A stretch of DNA of 64,000 nt from Blumeriella jaapii (lineage: Eukaryota; Ascomycota; Leotiomycetes; Helotiales; Drepanopezizaceae). Positions 33,836 through 46,797 of this stretch are shown piece by piece. The notes below the pieces were generated by a model, which was given only the letters and a program-made list of their open reading frames with translations, was not told where the DNA came from and did no database searches. Position 1 is the first letter of the stretch; each line of letters opens with the position of its first letter. The translations under genes were made by a program, and so were the position numbers. The DNA is taken from positions 186,001 through 250,000 of the forward strand of contig VWND01000012.1 in NCBI GenBank assembly GCA_009599575.1, read 5' to 3'.

Positions 33836-36800
33836 ACTGCTTATGCGACATTCCTAAAAAGCGCTATTTTTATTTTTTAACCGATTGTAAAAAGCTTTTA
33901 TACGCAATAAATGGCCGTCGTAAAAAAAAGATTTTTTTTAATTTTTCAGATAGGCAGAAAATCGCTGAAATGCGAAAAAAGCTATTTTCCAATCACAAAA
34001 AAGCTTTGAAAACTTTAAATAAAAAAAATATTTAAATGGTCGTAATTAACAAAATCTTTAAAATTCTAATAACTAAGCCAAAACAAATTTCAAAATTAAT
34101 TTTTAAAAACGATCAAAAAGAATTTTTTATCGCAACTTTTTGTTTTTTTTATTTTAATACGATTAAAAAGCATTTCGGAATTAATGTTTTGGTTTTAAAA
34201 CCTGATTAATATTATTTTTTAAACAAAAGCATTTTTTTTGATAATTGCTTTGGAACTTATTTGATGAACGACAAAAACTTTTTTATCGAAGGGTTTTATA
34301 AAAAAGTTAATAATTTTATTAACAGCGTTTATACAAATATACAAAGTTTTTTAATCGTTAGAAAAAGAAATCGTTTAATAAAAAAGGCTTTTCGCAAAAA
34401 AAATAAAAAGCTTTAAAATATAATTTTTAATAACGTGGCGTTCGTTTCAGATTTTATTATTAATATTATTTCCGCTAATTTTTTAATTAAAAAAAGTTAT
34501 TAATTTCAAAAGTCAAATAATACTTTTTATTTTAAAAGCTTTAAAAGCTTTATTTTAAAACGTTAATATTAAACGATCGCCGATTTTTATATATTTAAAT
34601 ATATCAAAATCAATTGCTTTTTTTATTCGCATTTTTTACGTAATAATTTAAACTTTTTAAAATATAATTCGCCCGGCCTAATAATTTATACAATTCCGAA
34701 ACGTCGTACGCGCTATAAATTTAAAAAAAGCAGCGTATTTACGTACGATCGGAATAACGATGCGCGCTTATAGCATTTTCGTTCGGGCCATTTAAATAAA
34801 AACGCGTTTAAAAAACTGATCGAAAATATTCGTAAAATAAAAATCAAAAGCTTAATCAGAATAAAATGCGAAAAATATGTTGTTACGCATTCGGAACAAA
34901 TAATTTCAAAAGCAATATTAAAAAATAAGTTTCTCAGACTTTTTTTTCGCATCGGCTAAGATTTTTACAATTATTTTAAAAATCGTAAAAAAGTTTACAA
35001 CGGCTCGATATAAATATTTTTAATAAAAAACGAATATAATAAAAAGATTTAAGTTTTCGCTATTAAAACGAAAAATATAAAAATCGTTCTGAACCGTTTT
35101 CAAACGTTCGACGCATAAATAAAACGCTAATACAACTTTTTAATTTGCAAAATTCGATAAAATAACGAATCGTCGGTAATTCTAAAACAAAAAAATACTA
35201 TTTCGAAATATTAAAAATAAACGGAACGCGAAAATATCGATTTGAAATTGATTTTATTTTACGTGCATTAGCCAAACGGCTCGATCGAACGAATAAAAAG
35301 AAAAATAATTAAGCGTTCGATAAAAATAAAAATTAAAACGGAATTTTTAATTTTTTTTTGGCCCGAAACGATAAAAGCAGCAGCGCATTTGTATAATATA
35401 TCGCCGCTTACGAAAAAATAATTTAAATTTTTAAATAAAGTTTTGCATAATTGATTCAGGCAATATTTCAAATATTACGACCCTGTTATTATAAAAGCGC
35501 GTACGGCCGACCTTAGACCAAACTGGAGCAAAGTTTATGCGTACGAAGCTCGTGCGTATTTAATAATAAAAGATCGGAAGGCTATAAAACATAAAAAAAA
35601 ATTTTAAAATTTTTTCGAAGAAATATATCGAATATTTAATTAAATATAACGCTTTTAATATTTACAAAATCTGAATGCCTTAGCTGATGCGTATAATTAC
35701 GAGCCGAAACGTAATATTTAACGAATCCAAATTTTATTTTTCGAAGGCTGAAAATCCAAGCCTTATAATTAAACTAAAATTTTAAAAAACCGTAAAATTT
35801 ATCGAAAACGCGGAGAACGAAAAAGCTCAAAACGCTAAATATCAGATATTAGCGGACGGTTTTAATAGCGGCGTAAACTAGCAAAACTCGGTGTGTTAAA
35901 AAGGGAATAATACAAAAAAAAAGCTATTATTATAAAACGAATAATCTTTAGATTTTATACGAAGGAATAAAAGTCTTTTTTTACCGGAGCCGCTATCAGA
36001 ACCAGGACTTATTTCAAATCTTTTTAGTAAATTTTCAAAGCTTACGATGAAAAAAAAAATATTTTAATACCAATGGATTTAAATATCCTAAAGAAAGCCA
36101 AATCCTCGGAAGTAAAAAACCTAATAAAAATCGAGGCGATCGAGCTTTTTTTTACGATCGATTTAAACGTTTAGAACTCGGAAATAATAGTTTTTTATAA
36201 AAGCTTTTTCGATAAAATTATTACCGACCAATTTTAATTTTTAAAATTAATTATTAGTCGAAAATATGCAAAGCATATCCGAAACATTTTGACCGACGTT
36301 ATAAAAGCGTTAAAAAATTATAAAAATTTAAAAAAAAATAATAAATTAGCAAAACTTATTATTACAAAACAAAATAAAGCAAAGCAAAACTTCAAAAGAT
36401 TTTCCGGCGCGAGCATAAAAATGGCTTTATACGAAAAAGCGCGCAATTCAATTTTTTAAATTATAATTAAAAGCTATCGCCCGGCAAATCAGGCGTTAAA
36501 TCGATTTAAAATAAAATAGTCATTTGAACGCTTGCTTTTGAAAGCTTTTTTAAAGCTGATTATTAAAAAAAAAATATTATTTAAAAGAAGTAAAAAAAAC
36601 AAATCGAAGTTTCCGATAAGCGATAAAAAGCAGCTGATTTCAAAAACTGCTAAACGAAATCGTATAAATTTTATTTTATATTAATCGGATAAATCGGAAA
36701 TATACGCCACGGTATACGAAATCTTTTAATTAATAGCTCTATCTATTAAACAACAAATCGACGAATTCGTTTATACGTTTTAAATAAACGAGCCGATTTA

Positions 36801-38500
36801 AATAAATAAAAAAGACTTCTAGATTATTTACGCAATAATAGCGGCTTCGATAAAAAAAAAATCGGTAAAAAACATTTAATCTTCCGACCAAAAACAATAT
36901 CGGAACAATTTTTCGAAAGCTCTAAAAAACTAAAACGAATTGAAAAACCATTAAATAAAAAAGCAGTTTAAAAAGGAAGCAAAAACCGAAATTAAAAATT
37001 TAAAAACCAGAAAATGCTAGAAGATTGTTAAAAAAAATAAAATTATAAAGTCTATTTTATTTAAATAGGTTTTTATATATAAAATAAACAGCTTAGGCGA
37101 ATTGCAGCGGTGCAAATCGAAACTAATCGTAAAAAAAAACTTATAAAACGAAGCTTTAATCTTTTTTATATACGCAGTTACATTCGCAACCCGTTTTTTC
37201 CGAACGGTTATAACGCTAACGGCCTATTTCGATCTGGAAATCAAATAATTCGATATAATTAATGCTTTCGTTAATGCAAAACGAAACTTTAAAAATAAGC
37301 CAATTACGTGCTATTTGTCTAATAAATTTAAACAATCAGATATAATGATATAGCTAAACCGAACTTTATATAAATTAAAAGATTTTCCAGTTTTATAATA
37401 TAACGAATTCGCCAACATTTTAAAAAAGCTAAAATTCGAACCAATAGGCGAAAAGCTTTGTATATTTGCCAACGAAATGCGAAGCGTATACGTAGCGTTT
37501 TACATCGACGATATTTAAGTTTTATACCACGCCTTCTATTCGTCAAAAGCCGACGAAATCATTTTCGGTTTGAAAAAAGCTTACGAGCTTATAAATATAA
37601 AAAATCTGAATTATTTTTTCGGAATCCGTATTTTACGAAACAAATAAAAAAAAAAATCTTTTTATTTTACGATTTGTATATCGAAAAAATCGCTACGAAA
37701 TTTAATATATGCAAAAAACGCTTTTCAAATACGCTTTTTTTAATCTGCGAATTTGTTAAAAACCCAGGCGTAGCTACGCTTTCGCAAATCAAAAAGTATT
37801 AAAAAAAAGTCGGTTTAATTTTATACACGGCCATTATACTTCGACCCGACGTGGCTTTCGCAGCCTTTCAGTTTTTTTACTTTTTTACTAATTCAAATCT
37901 TTAATATTTCGAGGCAGCTAATTAAACGCTTCGATATTTTTATAAAACGAAAATTTTTAAAAATCGTTTATAATCGGAAAAAGCGGAAAAATTAATTAAT
38001 AGTTTTTACCGACGCTTTTTTCGCCGACGATTTAAAAACTCGAAAATTCTTTCAGAGTTATATTTTTTTTTTTTTTCGAAAATGCTATTTTATAAAAAAT
38101 TATACGACAAAACATAATCACCATTTTTTCCATTAAAACGGAACTATTTATTTATATAACGACCGTAAAAAAAATAATAGCATTTTAACGTTTTTTCAAA
38201 AAGCTTCGATTCGATATTGTTTTTAAATAAAACGTATATTACGATAATTAGCAAACGATTAAATTAATCGTAAAAAACAAAAAAAAAATCTTTACGAAGC
38301 TTCGCTACGTCGATATAAATAATATATAAATTCGCTAGAAATACTAAAATGGAAAATTCAAAATTATATATTTTTTAATAAATAAAATATATACAAACGG
38401 TTTTACTAAAAATCTAACCCGACAAAAGCACGAAAGTTTCGTCAAACTTTTTAATTTACGGGATTTTCGAAGCTTTATCGAAAAGCTCGATTAATCGAAT
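33836..38500 (+). pseudogene. C1-a pol: integrase, RT, RNase H (copia order)
   Basis: The GAG-pre-integrase domain is read near 34750-34910 as HFRSGHLNKNAFKKLIENIR then IKCEKYVVTHSEQIISKA. The integrase core follows, with NGSIERTNKKKN near 35275-35310. A long, poorly readable linker spans 35500-37050. RT is at 37080-37740: AYFDLEIKQFDIINAF, LNRTLYKLKDFPVL, YNEFANILKKLKFEPIGEKL and the catalytic box AFYIDDI with both Asp intact (about 37500-37518), then NLNYFFGIRIL and NPGVATLSQIKKYQKKVG. RNase H/C-terminus ends near 38490 with LTRQKHESFVKLLNLRDFRS. RIP stops are numerous; no protease site was recognised between 33836 and 34700. Confidence 0.87.
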
Positions 38501-38633
38501 TAAAAAGCTTGCATTTTGCAGGCGTATACTTATTTAAACAGACTTTTATTAAAACTTAAAATATAGCAAAACCATTTTCTAATTAAAAAAAATCCGAACT
38601 TTTCGCAAACTTAAAAATCTAAAATCAAATCGC

Positions 38634-39816
38634 TTAGCCTTGCAAAAAGTCAAAAATATAACTCGCTAAAATAACAATCTGCGCTCGACGCTTCGCGACA
38701 GTCAGACCTGAAATAAATCCTCCGATAGCTTTTCTAAAAACAGCTGCCGCCGGCTATACAGCCGGAATATTTCTTTTTTTGCGAAGTTTTATTAGGCTAA
38801 AAATCAAAAACGTTTAGCAAAAAAGTCGCCGCGAAATTCTTTTTTAAACTTCCAAAAACGAAAGCATTTTCTGATAAATCGTAGCCAAGCCTTATTCCGC
38901 TAGCACGTAAAGCAGACGTAAAAATCTTTATTCGAAAAGCAGAAATTTAAAAGATTTTACGAGCCGCGGCGAGCTTCGCGTTAATAATACGCTTTGTATT
39001 TATTAGTTTTACTTTTAAATTACGATCGATTTAAAAATTTACTTTTTTGCATTTTTAAAACCGTTTTAATCGTAAAATAAAAAATAACCGTTATATTTTA
39101 GAAATCGATCAGCAGAAACGATAAAGTTTTTCGATAAAACTAACCGTTTTAATAATTTTGTTAATCCGAACTTTAAAAACGGAAAACCACGCAATCAAAA
39201 CGTTCGCGTCGGCCGGAATACACGACGTGCTAATTGCGTAGCACCGATAGCAACGAGCTTTAGCTAAATTCGATAGGCAATTATAATTTAGGTTTTTAAT
39301 TATTCCGCGAGCAACACAAATCATATAAAAAATAAAATTAAAAAGTCTAAAAATAGCAGGCTTTCTGATTTTAATGCGAACGCGTTTTAAAAAACGACTA
39401 TCGTTATTATTTTTATTTCTAATTCTTTCGCTTTAATAATTTTCGGCCGCTTTTTTTCCAAAAGCGTTAGCGTTTTGCTCTTTCTTTTCGGAAATGCTAT
39501 TAAAACCGAGACCACCGCTAGTAGCTTTTTTACCGCTAGCAGCGTTTCTTTTATTTTTAAACGCTATATCGGTATTTTCGAAGCTAAATAAATATAAATC
39601 TTCGAAAAAACCGTTTAAAAACGAAACATCGAAAAAATCGCCCTTTTCGAAAAGGTCGAAAAAAAACGAATTAGCCGAAAAAGCCGACTGATTGCGCAAA
39701 ATAAACTTCGCAAAACTTCGATTACGCAAGCGCCGAGAATTGGAAATCCGAGGAGCTAGGCCAATTAGTCGCGTAAAACCACGCGAACGACTTTTTTTAA
39801 ATGTAAAAAAAGCCAT
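38634..39816 (-). pseudogene. C1-a antisense gene, Cys-motif protein of unknown function
   Basis: A minus-strand gene converging on pol, about 140 bp from its end. ATG at 39816 opens MAFFTFKKSRSRGFTRLIG; 127 codons are free of stops, then the frame continues through NLNYNCLSNLAKARCYRCYA with ISTSCIPADANVL (C-x2-C-x6-C), INKIIKTVSFIEKLYRF, and a C-terminal half (LLNVFDF..., VAKRRAQIVILASYIFDFLQ) to TAA at 38636-38634. The N-terminal third is basic and Ser/Arg rich; the middle is Gly/Lys/Ser/Asn rich (GKKATSGG). The same gene is at 60162-61349 in C1-b. Total about 394 codons with an indel here. The motif resembles half of a fungal zinc cluster; function unknown. A LTR-end promoter at 40074 would suit it. 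Confidence 0.75.
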
Positions 39817-40073
39817 ATCGATATTTCTGATTAAAATAATAAAGCTTGAATTTATTAAAAAACTGGTGGAGAAATAAAAAAATTAAGGTTTTCAAAAGCG
39901 ACGAATCGCTTATTTAAATTAAATTAATCTTATTTACGCTTCGCAACGACAAAAAATATAAATAAATTATATAAATATTACAATATCGCGTTATAGCCGC
40001 ATTCGGACGACAAAAGAACTTTTCCGCGCTTTAAAAATAATTAATTATCGGATTAGCAATCAGCTAAAAAATA
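39817..40073. other. C1-a region between antisense gene and 3' LTR
   Basis: About 260 bp shared with 59903-60161 in inverted orientation (for example TTCTCCACCAGT, GCGTTATAGCCGCATTCGGA). It would be the upstream region of the antisense gene. No polypurine tract is evident before the LTR. Confidence 0.6.
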
Positions 40074-40375
40074 TATTGCGTTATATTTATATTTTTTTAT
40101 TTTTTTTTATTTTTTTTGTTTCAGATTTATTTTTTTTATACGCTTTTAATAATTAAATGTTTCTGAAGCTCGAAAAAGCTCGTAATCACGTGATAACGAG
40201 CTTCTTCGGAAACTAATTTTTCCGAGCGACTAACTAAGCGAGCCCGAACTTTTCGTTTTTTGCGAAAAGCTCGCCAATCAAACTTAAAACAATACAAGTA
40301 ATATTTTACTGTATATAATTTATCCGTCCCAGCCTCCGGTGAGGGTTCCTACCGACTATTCGGCTATGCACGACA
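40074..40375 (+). repeat. C1-a 3' LTR
   Basis: 302 bp, TATTGCGTTATATTTA to GGCTATGCACGACA, followed by the duplication AAAAC. Keeps AATCACGTGATAACGAGC and CCTCCGGTGAGGGTTCCTAC. More RIPped in the first 70 bp than the 5' LTR. Confidence 0.93.
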
Positions 40376-41061
40376 AAAACGAAATTAAAAAATCGAAATT
40401 TTTCAGCGAAAAAAAGCTCGAATAAAAACGGATTACCGTTTTTGAAAATTTTTTTTATTTGCTTTAGCGTATTTTATTTGCAATTTTCCGAAAAAAGCTT
40501 AATTTAATTTTCGTTCGAAGCAAAAAAGAAGAAACTGACGGATTTATTTGATTTTTAAATAAAAATATCGAAATAAAACTTTTAAATCGTAACGTCGTCG
40601 AAAGCGAAAGTTTTAAATAAAATAATTTGATTTTATGCTTTTTATATAATTTTTTTCGCGATAATTTCGATATTTTCTTTTAAGCTTTTTCGGTCGAATC
40701 GTATAATAATCGAGATTTTAAATGCTTTTATTAAAATTTAAAATATTAGCGATAATAATACGACGTTTTTAAACGCGGCAAGCGTTTTTAATATTTGCGT
40801 ATTTAATTTCGAAAAATCAAATTTAAAATCGTTTAAGGTTTTTTTTTTTCGAAATACCGGCGTTTTTTAAATTTGATTTCGTAAAATCGTCGCGTCTTTT
40901 ATTAATTAATTTAAAAGCTATAATTCGGCGTCGATTTCCGGCTGTTTTTATTCGCGATGCCTTTTTTGCTAGCGACGCGAGCGGTTTTTTTTTTCGAATA
41001 AAAAAAGTTTCGAAAATATCAATGCGTTTTTTTACGTTTTTTATTTTTATTTTTTTCGAAA
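40376..41061 (-). pseudogene. G2-d second ORF, middle part
   Basis: Colinear with 43072-43740 of G2-e and about 21180-21840 of G2-a. It carries the Cys-containing stretch and the Ser/Lys-rich segment around the 33 bp unit (40950-40982). It joins 32162 at one end and 52352 at the other once C1-a and G2-e are taken out. Confidence 0.8.
40950..40982. repeat. 33 bp palindromic mini-repeat, G2-d site 4
   Basis: ATTCGCGATGCC, TTTTTTG, CTAGCGACGCGAGC: inverted counterpart of 21229-21261, last three bases diverged. Confidence 0.75.
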
Positions 41062-41330
41062 TGTAAAAGTAGGTAGAAAAACCAAACTGATACGGCCATA
41101 TGTCGGTGGGTAAAATAACCTAGGAAATCCTTAAAAAAAACTGAAAAAAAAAAAAAAAAAAATAAGTGAAAGTATAAATTAAACTGCGTGCTTATAATAT
41201 TATCTAAAAAGAATGTTTTGTTTTTATATCTGTTAAAAGTAATTAATGGCAAAGGGTTTCGAAAGAATTTATGCCTCGATTATAATTAAAACTACCAACT
41301 TTTATTAATACAAAATATCACCGTTTTATA
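41062..41330 (-). repeat. G2-e 3' LTR
   Basis: 269 bp on the plus strand from TGTAAAAGTAGGTAGAAAAA to ATCACCGTTTTATA. The GACCCC block is RIPped (AAAGGGTTTCGAAAG), more than in the 5' LTR of the same element. Confidence 0.95.
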
Positions 41331-41429
41331 TTCTGTTTTAAATAATATACGTAGTCGTTTCTGACTACGACTAAAAAAAAATATAACTTTAATAAATATA
41401 ATTTAATTTATCTTATATAATTTAAAAAC

Positions 41430-44400
41430 CAATTAATTAAAAACCGAACTTTTTAATTTTATATTTTTTCGGTTTTTTAATCCGTTTTTGGCTTTTTTGC
41501 TATTGGCTTCTGCGAAAAAATAGCGTTTCGCTTATCGTTTAAATTATTTTATTTATTTTGCTTTTTTAAAAAATAATTCGATAAAATGTTAATCGAAGTA
41601 TCGTTTAAATCTACGAACGTTCTAATAGCTTTTTCGTCGATAATATTATTAAATATCGCCGCGACGAATGTTTTTTACGACTTTTTTACGTAAATAATAA
41701 ATTTCAGCTTTTAAACGTGGTTCTACGCTTTATAAAAAGCGCTGAAAAGTCTTATATTAAAATCGTAAAAGTAATCGACTAATTCGTTATAATTAAAACC
41801 GATTAACGCTTTTGCTTCGCGTAAAATTAATAAATCGGATTACGGTTATTTGCCGACGAATGCTTTTAAAAAAGCTTCGAAATTTATAAAAAAGATTATT
41901 TTACGAAATAGTTCGGAAATAATCGTTTGCAATCGAAACTATCGAAAATGCTATAATTGCTTTCGCCGCAATACAAATAATATTAAATAGCTTATCGAAG
42001 CGTCGTTTTCGAAATAATTTTTATATTTTTGCGTCGTATAATTATTCGAATAAATTAGCATCGCGCCGTCGGTTTTTTGGGTTTTAAATCTGACGAAAAC
42101 CTTTTGCTTAGTCGAAAAGCTGATAAAAGTTATTTTATTTTTTATTTCGTAACTTTCGATTTCGTAATCCGATAAAATAGCCGAGGCTATTATTTTAAAC
42201 GCGCTAAAATACAAAAAAACTAAGCTTTTTTAAATAATTTTAATTAGTTTAATATCGTAGTGTAATTGCAAATAAGCTTCGATTATTTCCGAGTTATATG
42301 CGAATATAAGCAAAACGTAATAATCGAAAATGGCGTCGATAAGGTTTTCGATTTTTTTCTTTTTTTAAAAATCGGCGATATCGAATTTTATAACCGTAAT
42401 GCGATCGGGACCAGCGAAATCTAAAGCGATCGAAACGTTAAAATATGCTACGAGGCGGCAGTTTTCAAGATTCCGGGTAATTAAAACAGCGAAATAAAAG
42501 CCGGGATGCATTTTAAAAACTTATTAAATAAAACTGTAAAACATATTAACGAAAAAAGCTGTAAACGCTTTTTAAATTTTAATCAATCGAAAATAATACT
42601 TATATATAACTATTTTTTTTTTTATAAAATACAGCAATAGCTTGTTTTTTCCGTTGTGAAATTCTACGTAATTAACGAATTCGCAGCTTAGTTCGAATAA
42701 ACTCTGAAAAACATTTTCGGTCGAAAAGCTAGAAAAGTCGGCTTTTAAAAATACTCGTTGCTTTTATTTTTTTACGTTTTAATCGAATTTTATAATCGCG
42801 CTAAAAGTTTTAAAATTTGCTTTGAAATTTGCGTAGCCCAAATAAACTTTAATACGTATTTAAATAATTTTCGTAGTTTTTCGTCGAAATATAAATTAAT
42901 TATTAAAATCAATTTCGAACACGTCGTAATCCGAATTTTTAATAATAGCGAATCGATTAGCGAAGCCGATAATATCGATTTTTTTTGTAATCAAATCGCA
43001 ATACGCCGCGTAATAACGCACGTAAAAATAACAAAACTTGCCGTTTTTTTCAGCGTTAATATTATTCGTAAAAACGAAATTAAAAAATCGAAGTTTTTTC
43101 AGCGAAGAAAAGCTCGAATAAAAACGGGTTATCGTTTTCAAAAGTCTTTTTTATTTGTTCCGACGTATTATATTTGCAATTTTCCGAAAAAAGCTTAATT
43201 TAATTTTCGTTCGAAGCAAAAAAAAAAAAGCTAACGGATTTATTTGATTTTTATATAAAAATATCGAAGTAAAATTTTTAAATCGTTTCGTCGTCGAAAG
43301 CGAAAGTTTTAAACAGAATAATTTAATTTTATGCTTTTTATATAATTTCTTCCGCGATAATTTCGATATTTTTTTTTAGGCTTTTTCGGTCGAGCCGTAT
43401 AATAATCGAAATTTTAAATACTTTTATTAAAATCTAAAATATTAGCGATACGACGTTTTTAAACGTAATAAACGTTTTTAATATTTGCGTATTTAATTTC
43501 GAAAAATCAAATTCAAAATCGTTTAAATTCTTTTTTTTCGAAATGCCGGCGTTTTTTAAATCCGATTTTGTAAAATCGTCGCGTTTTTTGTTAATTAATT
43601 TAAAACCTATAATTCGGCGTCGATTTCCGGCTGCTTTTACTCGCGGTGCCTTTTCTGCTAACGACGTGAATAGTTTTTTTTTTCGAATAAAAAAAATTTC
43701 GAAAATATCGGCGCGCTTTTTTACGTTTTTTATTTTTATTTTTTCCGGAATTGTTTTTATAAATATAATAAATTTTTTATATTCGAATAAGCGGTTGTTT
43801 ATTATTACGCTTTTAATTTCGTTTTCGAATTCGTTTTCGACAATTAAAAATAAAAATCGCCGAATTGTTTTAATTATTTTAAAAATATTAATTGCTACCG
43901 CGTATATTTTTTCGAATTAAACGAAAATAATATTAGCTTTTTCGTTTTTTCGTCGTCGTAAGTTTAAAATATCGAAATAGCGTCGTTTTTTTTTTTTCGT
44001 TATAAAAATGCCGTATTTAACGACGCTTAATTTTTTGTTTTAAAAAAAAATCAAATTTAAAATTTCGCAGCCGATTAAATTTTTTTTTAACGATTATATA
44101 ACGTCGTCGATCAGTTTGCAAACAGTCGTAAAAAAGCTTGTAAATTTACGGATTTTTAAATTGTTAATTTTCAAAGCTTACGTTTTAAAAATATAAGCGT
44201 TTAATATTCAGATTCTTTTTTTAATAAAAATAATAATTTCGAAAAAGCGAGCGAAATGCCGAAATAAAATAACACCGGTGATTTTGTTAAAAACGTATTT
44301 TTAAATATCTTTTCCTCGTTAATTTAGCAAAAAGCGCAAAATCCGGTTTGTTATTTTTTTTTTATTATTTCGAGCTTTTTTTGCTTCGGCGAAAGTTTTA

Positions 44401-44693
44401 AAAACGTTATCGTAATTTAGCAAGAATTTATCGTAATTAAAACTTTTGCGAACGAATTCAGTTTTAACGAAATTTTTATAATCGAATAAAAATTCGTTAA
44501 CGTTTTTAATTATTATATCGAATTGTTTTATAAATGTTTTTACGAAAACAGCTTATTAATTTAAAATAACCGTATTATATACTTATTTAAACTCGGAAAA
44601 ATTGCGTATAATAATTCCGTTTTAAAATAAATTAAAAATAAGTTTGCTAAATTTAGCAACGCTTTATTTAAAAAACGATATAATATCGATAAG
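41430..44693 (-). pseudogene. G2-e second ORF, unknown function
   Basis: Colinear with the G2-a second ORF from the IDIISF start text to the end near the LTR. The frame is continuous without the one-base loss of G2-a: 41951-42214 (87 codons) reads FSAFKIIASAILSDYEIESY and FVRFKTQKTDGAMLIYSNNY, and 42896-43141 reads TNNINAEKNGKFCYFYVRYY with DLITKKIDIIGFANRFAIIK. The repeated survival of the same reading frame in three independently RIPped copies is the main evidence that this is a real gene. No known domain was recognised. Confidence 0.78.
43639..43671. repeat. 33 bp palindromic mini-repeat, G2-e site 4
   Basis: ACTCGCGGTGCC, TTTTCTG, CTAACGACGTGAAT: same site as 21229-21261, read in the opposite direction. 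Confidence 0.8.
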
Positions 44694-45194
44694 TTTATTA
44701 ATTAAAAAAATATATTATATTTGTTAAAAAATAATTAGAAAAAAGTACGGGAATTATAAAATATTTGTATTTAAAAATCACGAAAATCCGCATATTATTT
44801 TTTTAATAAATTACGACTGTTTAAATAAACATTCGTTTAAAACAACGAAAAAAATAAATAATACAAAAAATAGCAAATAATAAAATGTATAAAAAATAGT
44901 TTTCGTAAAATATACGAATAATATAAATATATCAAATATACGGCTTAAATATATACAAAGCTTTTATTTTAATAAACAAAAATATAATCAAACAAAAAAA
45001 AATATAATAAATATTCTAAATAATATAAAAAAAAATCTTAAAAATAAACAATATATATAAAACAAAATAATTAAATTGTATATAAGCAAGCAAAACAAAA
45101 ATAATAAAATAATATATAATAAAAAAAAACAATAAATAACAAAAACAATAAAACAATTAGCGAACAATTTTATAAGTAAATTTTTTTTTTCGAT
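44694..45194 (-). other. G2-e spacer with hydrophobic frame
   Basis: Counterpart of 19721-20206. The minus-strand frame at 44988-45209 is open for 73 codons from a GTG, rich in Leu, Ile and Phe, and starts in frame with the end of pol (FIIEKKN). Nothing else is seen. Confidence 0.5.
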
Positions 45195-46701
45195 TATAAA
45201 TAAAATCACGATTTAAATTATAGTTTCAGCAGCGGAATTATCGTTCGGCTGTTTCCAAACCTTTTCAAAAGATTTTTTTTTTCAAAAGTATAATCGTTTT
45301 AATCGGAATCGTTATTTAATTCGCTAAAATCGGAATCGTTGTTTAAATTAAAATCTAAAAAGTAAATTTGCTAATTTTTTTTGTAAAATCGTTTTAACCG
45401 GTTGGCGGCGAACGTTTCTTTTAGTTTTGTTTTATCGAATTCCGTAAATTTATAATATCTTTTATTCAATTCTGCTTCGTATATTTCGTAAAATCCGAGC
45501 TATTTATAATTAAATTTAATATCGGCCGATTTATTCATAACGCGCTAAACGTCGTAAATTAAAATTAAATCTTTTTTTCTGATTAGCGTCTTTTTTAAAA
45601 TCTTAATTCTATTCCAGACTTTTTTAGCTGCTTTTTTATATTTTTTTTTTTAAAATTATTTTTTTTATATTTATATCGCGGTAATTTAGCTGTTTAAATT
45701 TTATTATTAATAAATCTGTTTTCGTTTTTATTTTAATTACGTTATAAAACCTTTACACAAGCCATTTTGTTTTTAAAAGCAATCGAGCGTTTTTGCCGTA
45801 TTAAATAAAAAATAAAATCATTTTAATAAAAGCGTATATATATATGCGTATAATAAAAAGCATTTCCGAAAATTTCCGCGATTAACGCTTATAACTTTTT
45901 CGAATAGCTTTTAAAAATCCGTCGAAAATATTTTTATAATTTCGTTTAACGAATCCGTTGCTTTTCGAATTATAAACTAAGATTTAAATACGCTAAATCC
46001 CGTATTTTTTTATAAAAGTTTCGATAACGCTTTTGTTTTCGGATTTATTATCGACGTTTAATTTGCTAAACAAATCGTATCGATATATTACGTTTTTTTA
46101 AAAAAAAATCGCTATAGCTTCGAAAATAGCGTTTCGGAAAAATCGTTTTTTAAATTATCCGAACAAATCGTCGATAGCGAATACAAAATATATATAATCG
46201 CGATCGATAATTAATACGCGTATAACGTCGAAATTAATTTTTTTTTAAATTTCAAAAAACTACGTCGAATATAATAAATTTTTTTTTCGGCCAAACTTTC
46301 GTTTTTAATAAAAAATATAATTTTTAACAAAAGCTTTGCAATCTTCGAAACATTTTTTCTATTAAAAATCGTTTTTGATTCGATAATAAATAACTTTAGC
46401 TTTTTTATAAAACACTTTTTCGTAAGCTTTTTTTATAATTTGAAATTTATCGGCTTTATTATTTATTATTAAGCGTTTTTAATATATATTATTTTTTATT
46501 TTATATAGCTTTTTGTCGGCTAAAATATAATCGAAAATCTGATTTTTAAATAATTTAAATTAATAATTTAGCATATTAAATAATTTAAATAAAATAATTA
46601 AATAATATACGATTAAATAAAAATTTTCGGTTTCGTAATTATCGATTAAAAGTTTATTTTCGTCGTTAATCGGCTTATTCCGATCGTTTTCGATTAAATT
46701 T

Positions 46702-46734
46702 ATTCGCGGTGCTAACCGAAATAATAACGCGAAT
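46702..46734. repeat. 33 bp palindromic mini-repeat, G2-e site 3
   Basis: ATTCGCGGTGCTA, ACCGAAAT, AATAACGCGAAT; corresponds to 18161-18193 in inverted orientation. Confidence 0.9.
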
Positions 46735-46764
46735 GCTTTTTCGGCCCGAAAATTAATATTTTTT

Positions 46765-46797
46765 ATTCGCGGTGCCAATCGAAATAACAACGCGAAT
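46765..46797. repeat. 33 bp palindromic mini-repeat, G2-e site 2
   Basis: ATTCGCGGTGCCA, ATCGAAAT, AACAACGCGAAT; corresponds to 18098-18130 and starts 63 bp after the unit at 46702. Confidence 0.9.

Larger units (their letters stand above)
32163..40375 (+). mobile_element. C1-a: complete Ty1/copia element, 8.2 kb
   Basis: Direct 302 bp LTRs (32163-32464, 40074-40375) with the 5 bp duplication AAAAC (32158-32162, 40376-40380) enclose gag, a copia-order pol (integrase before RT) on the plus strand, and a convergent gene on the minus strand. The empty target is visible in G2-e near 43062-43080. Most copia elements are 5-6 kb, so this one is unusually long. Confidence 0.93.
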
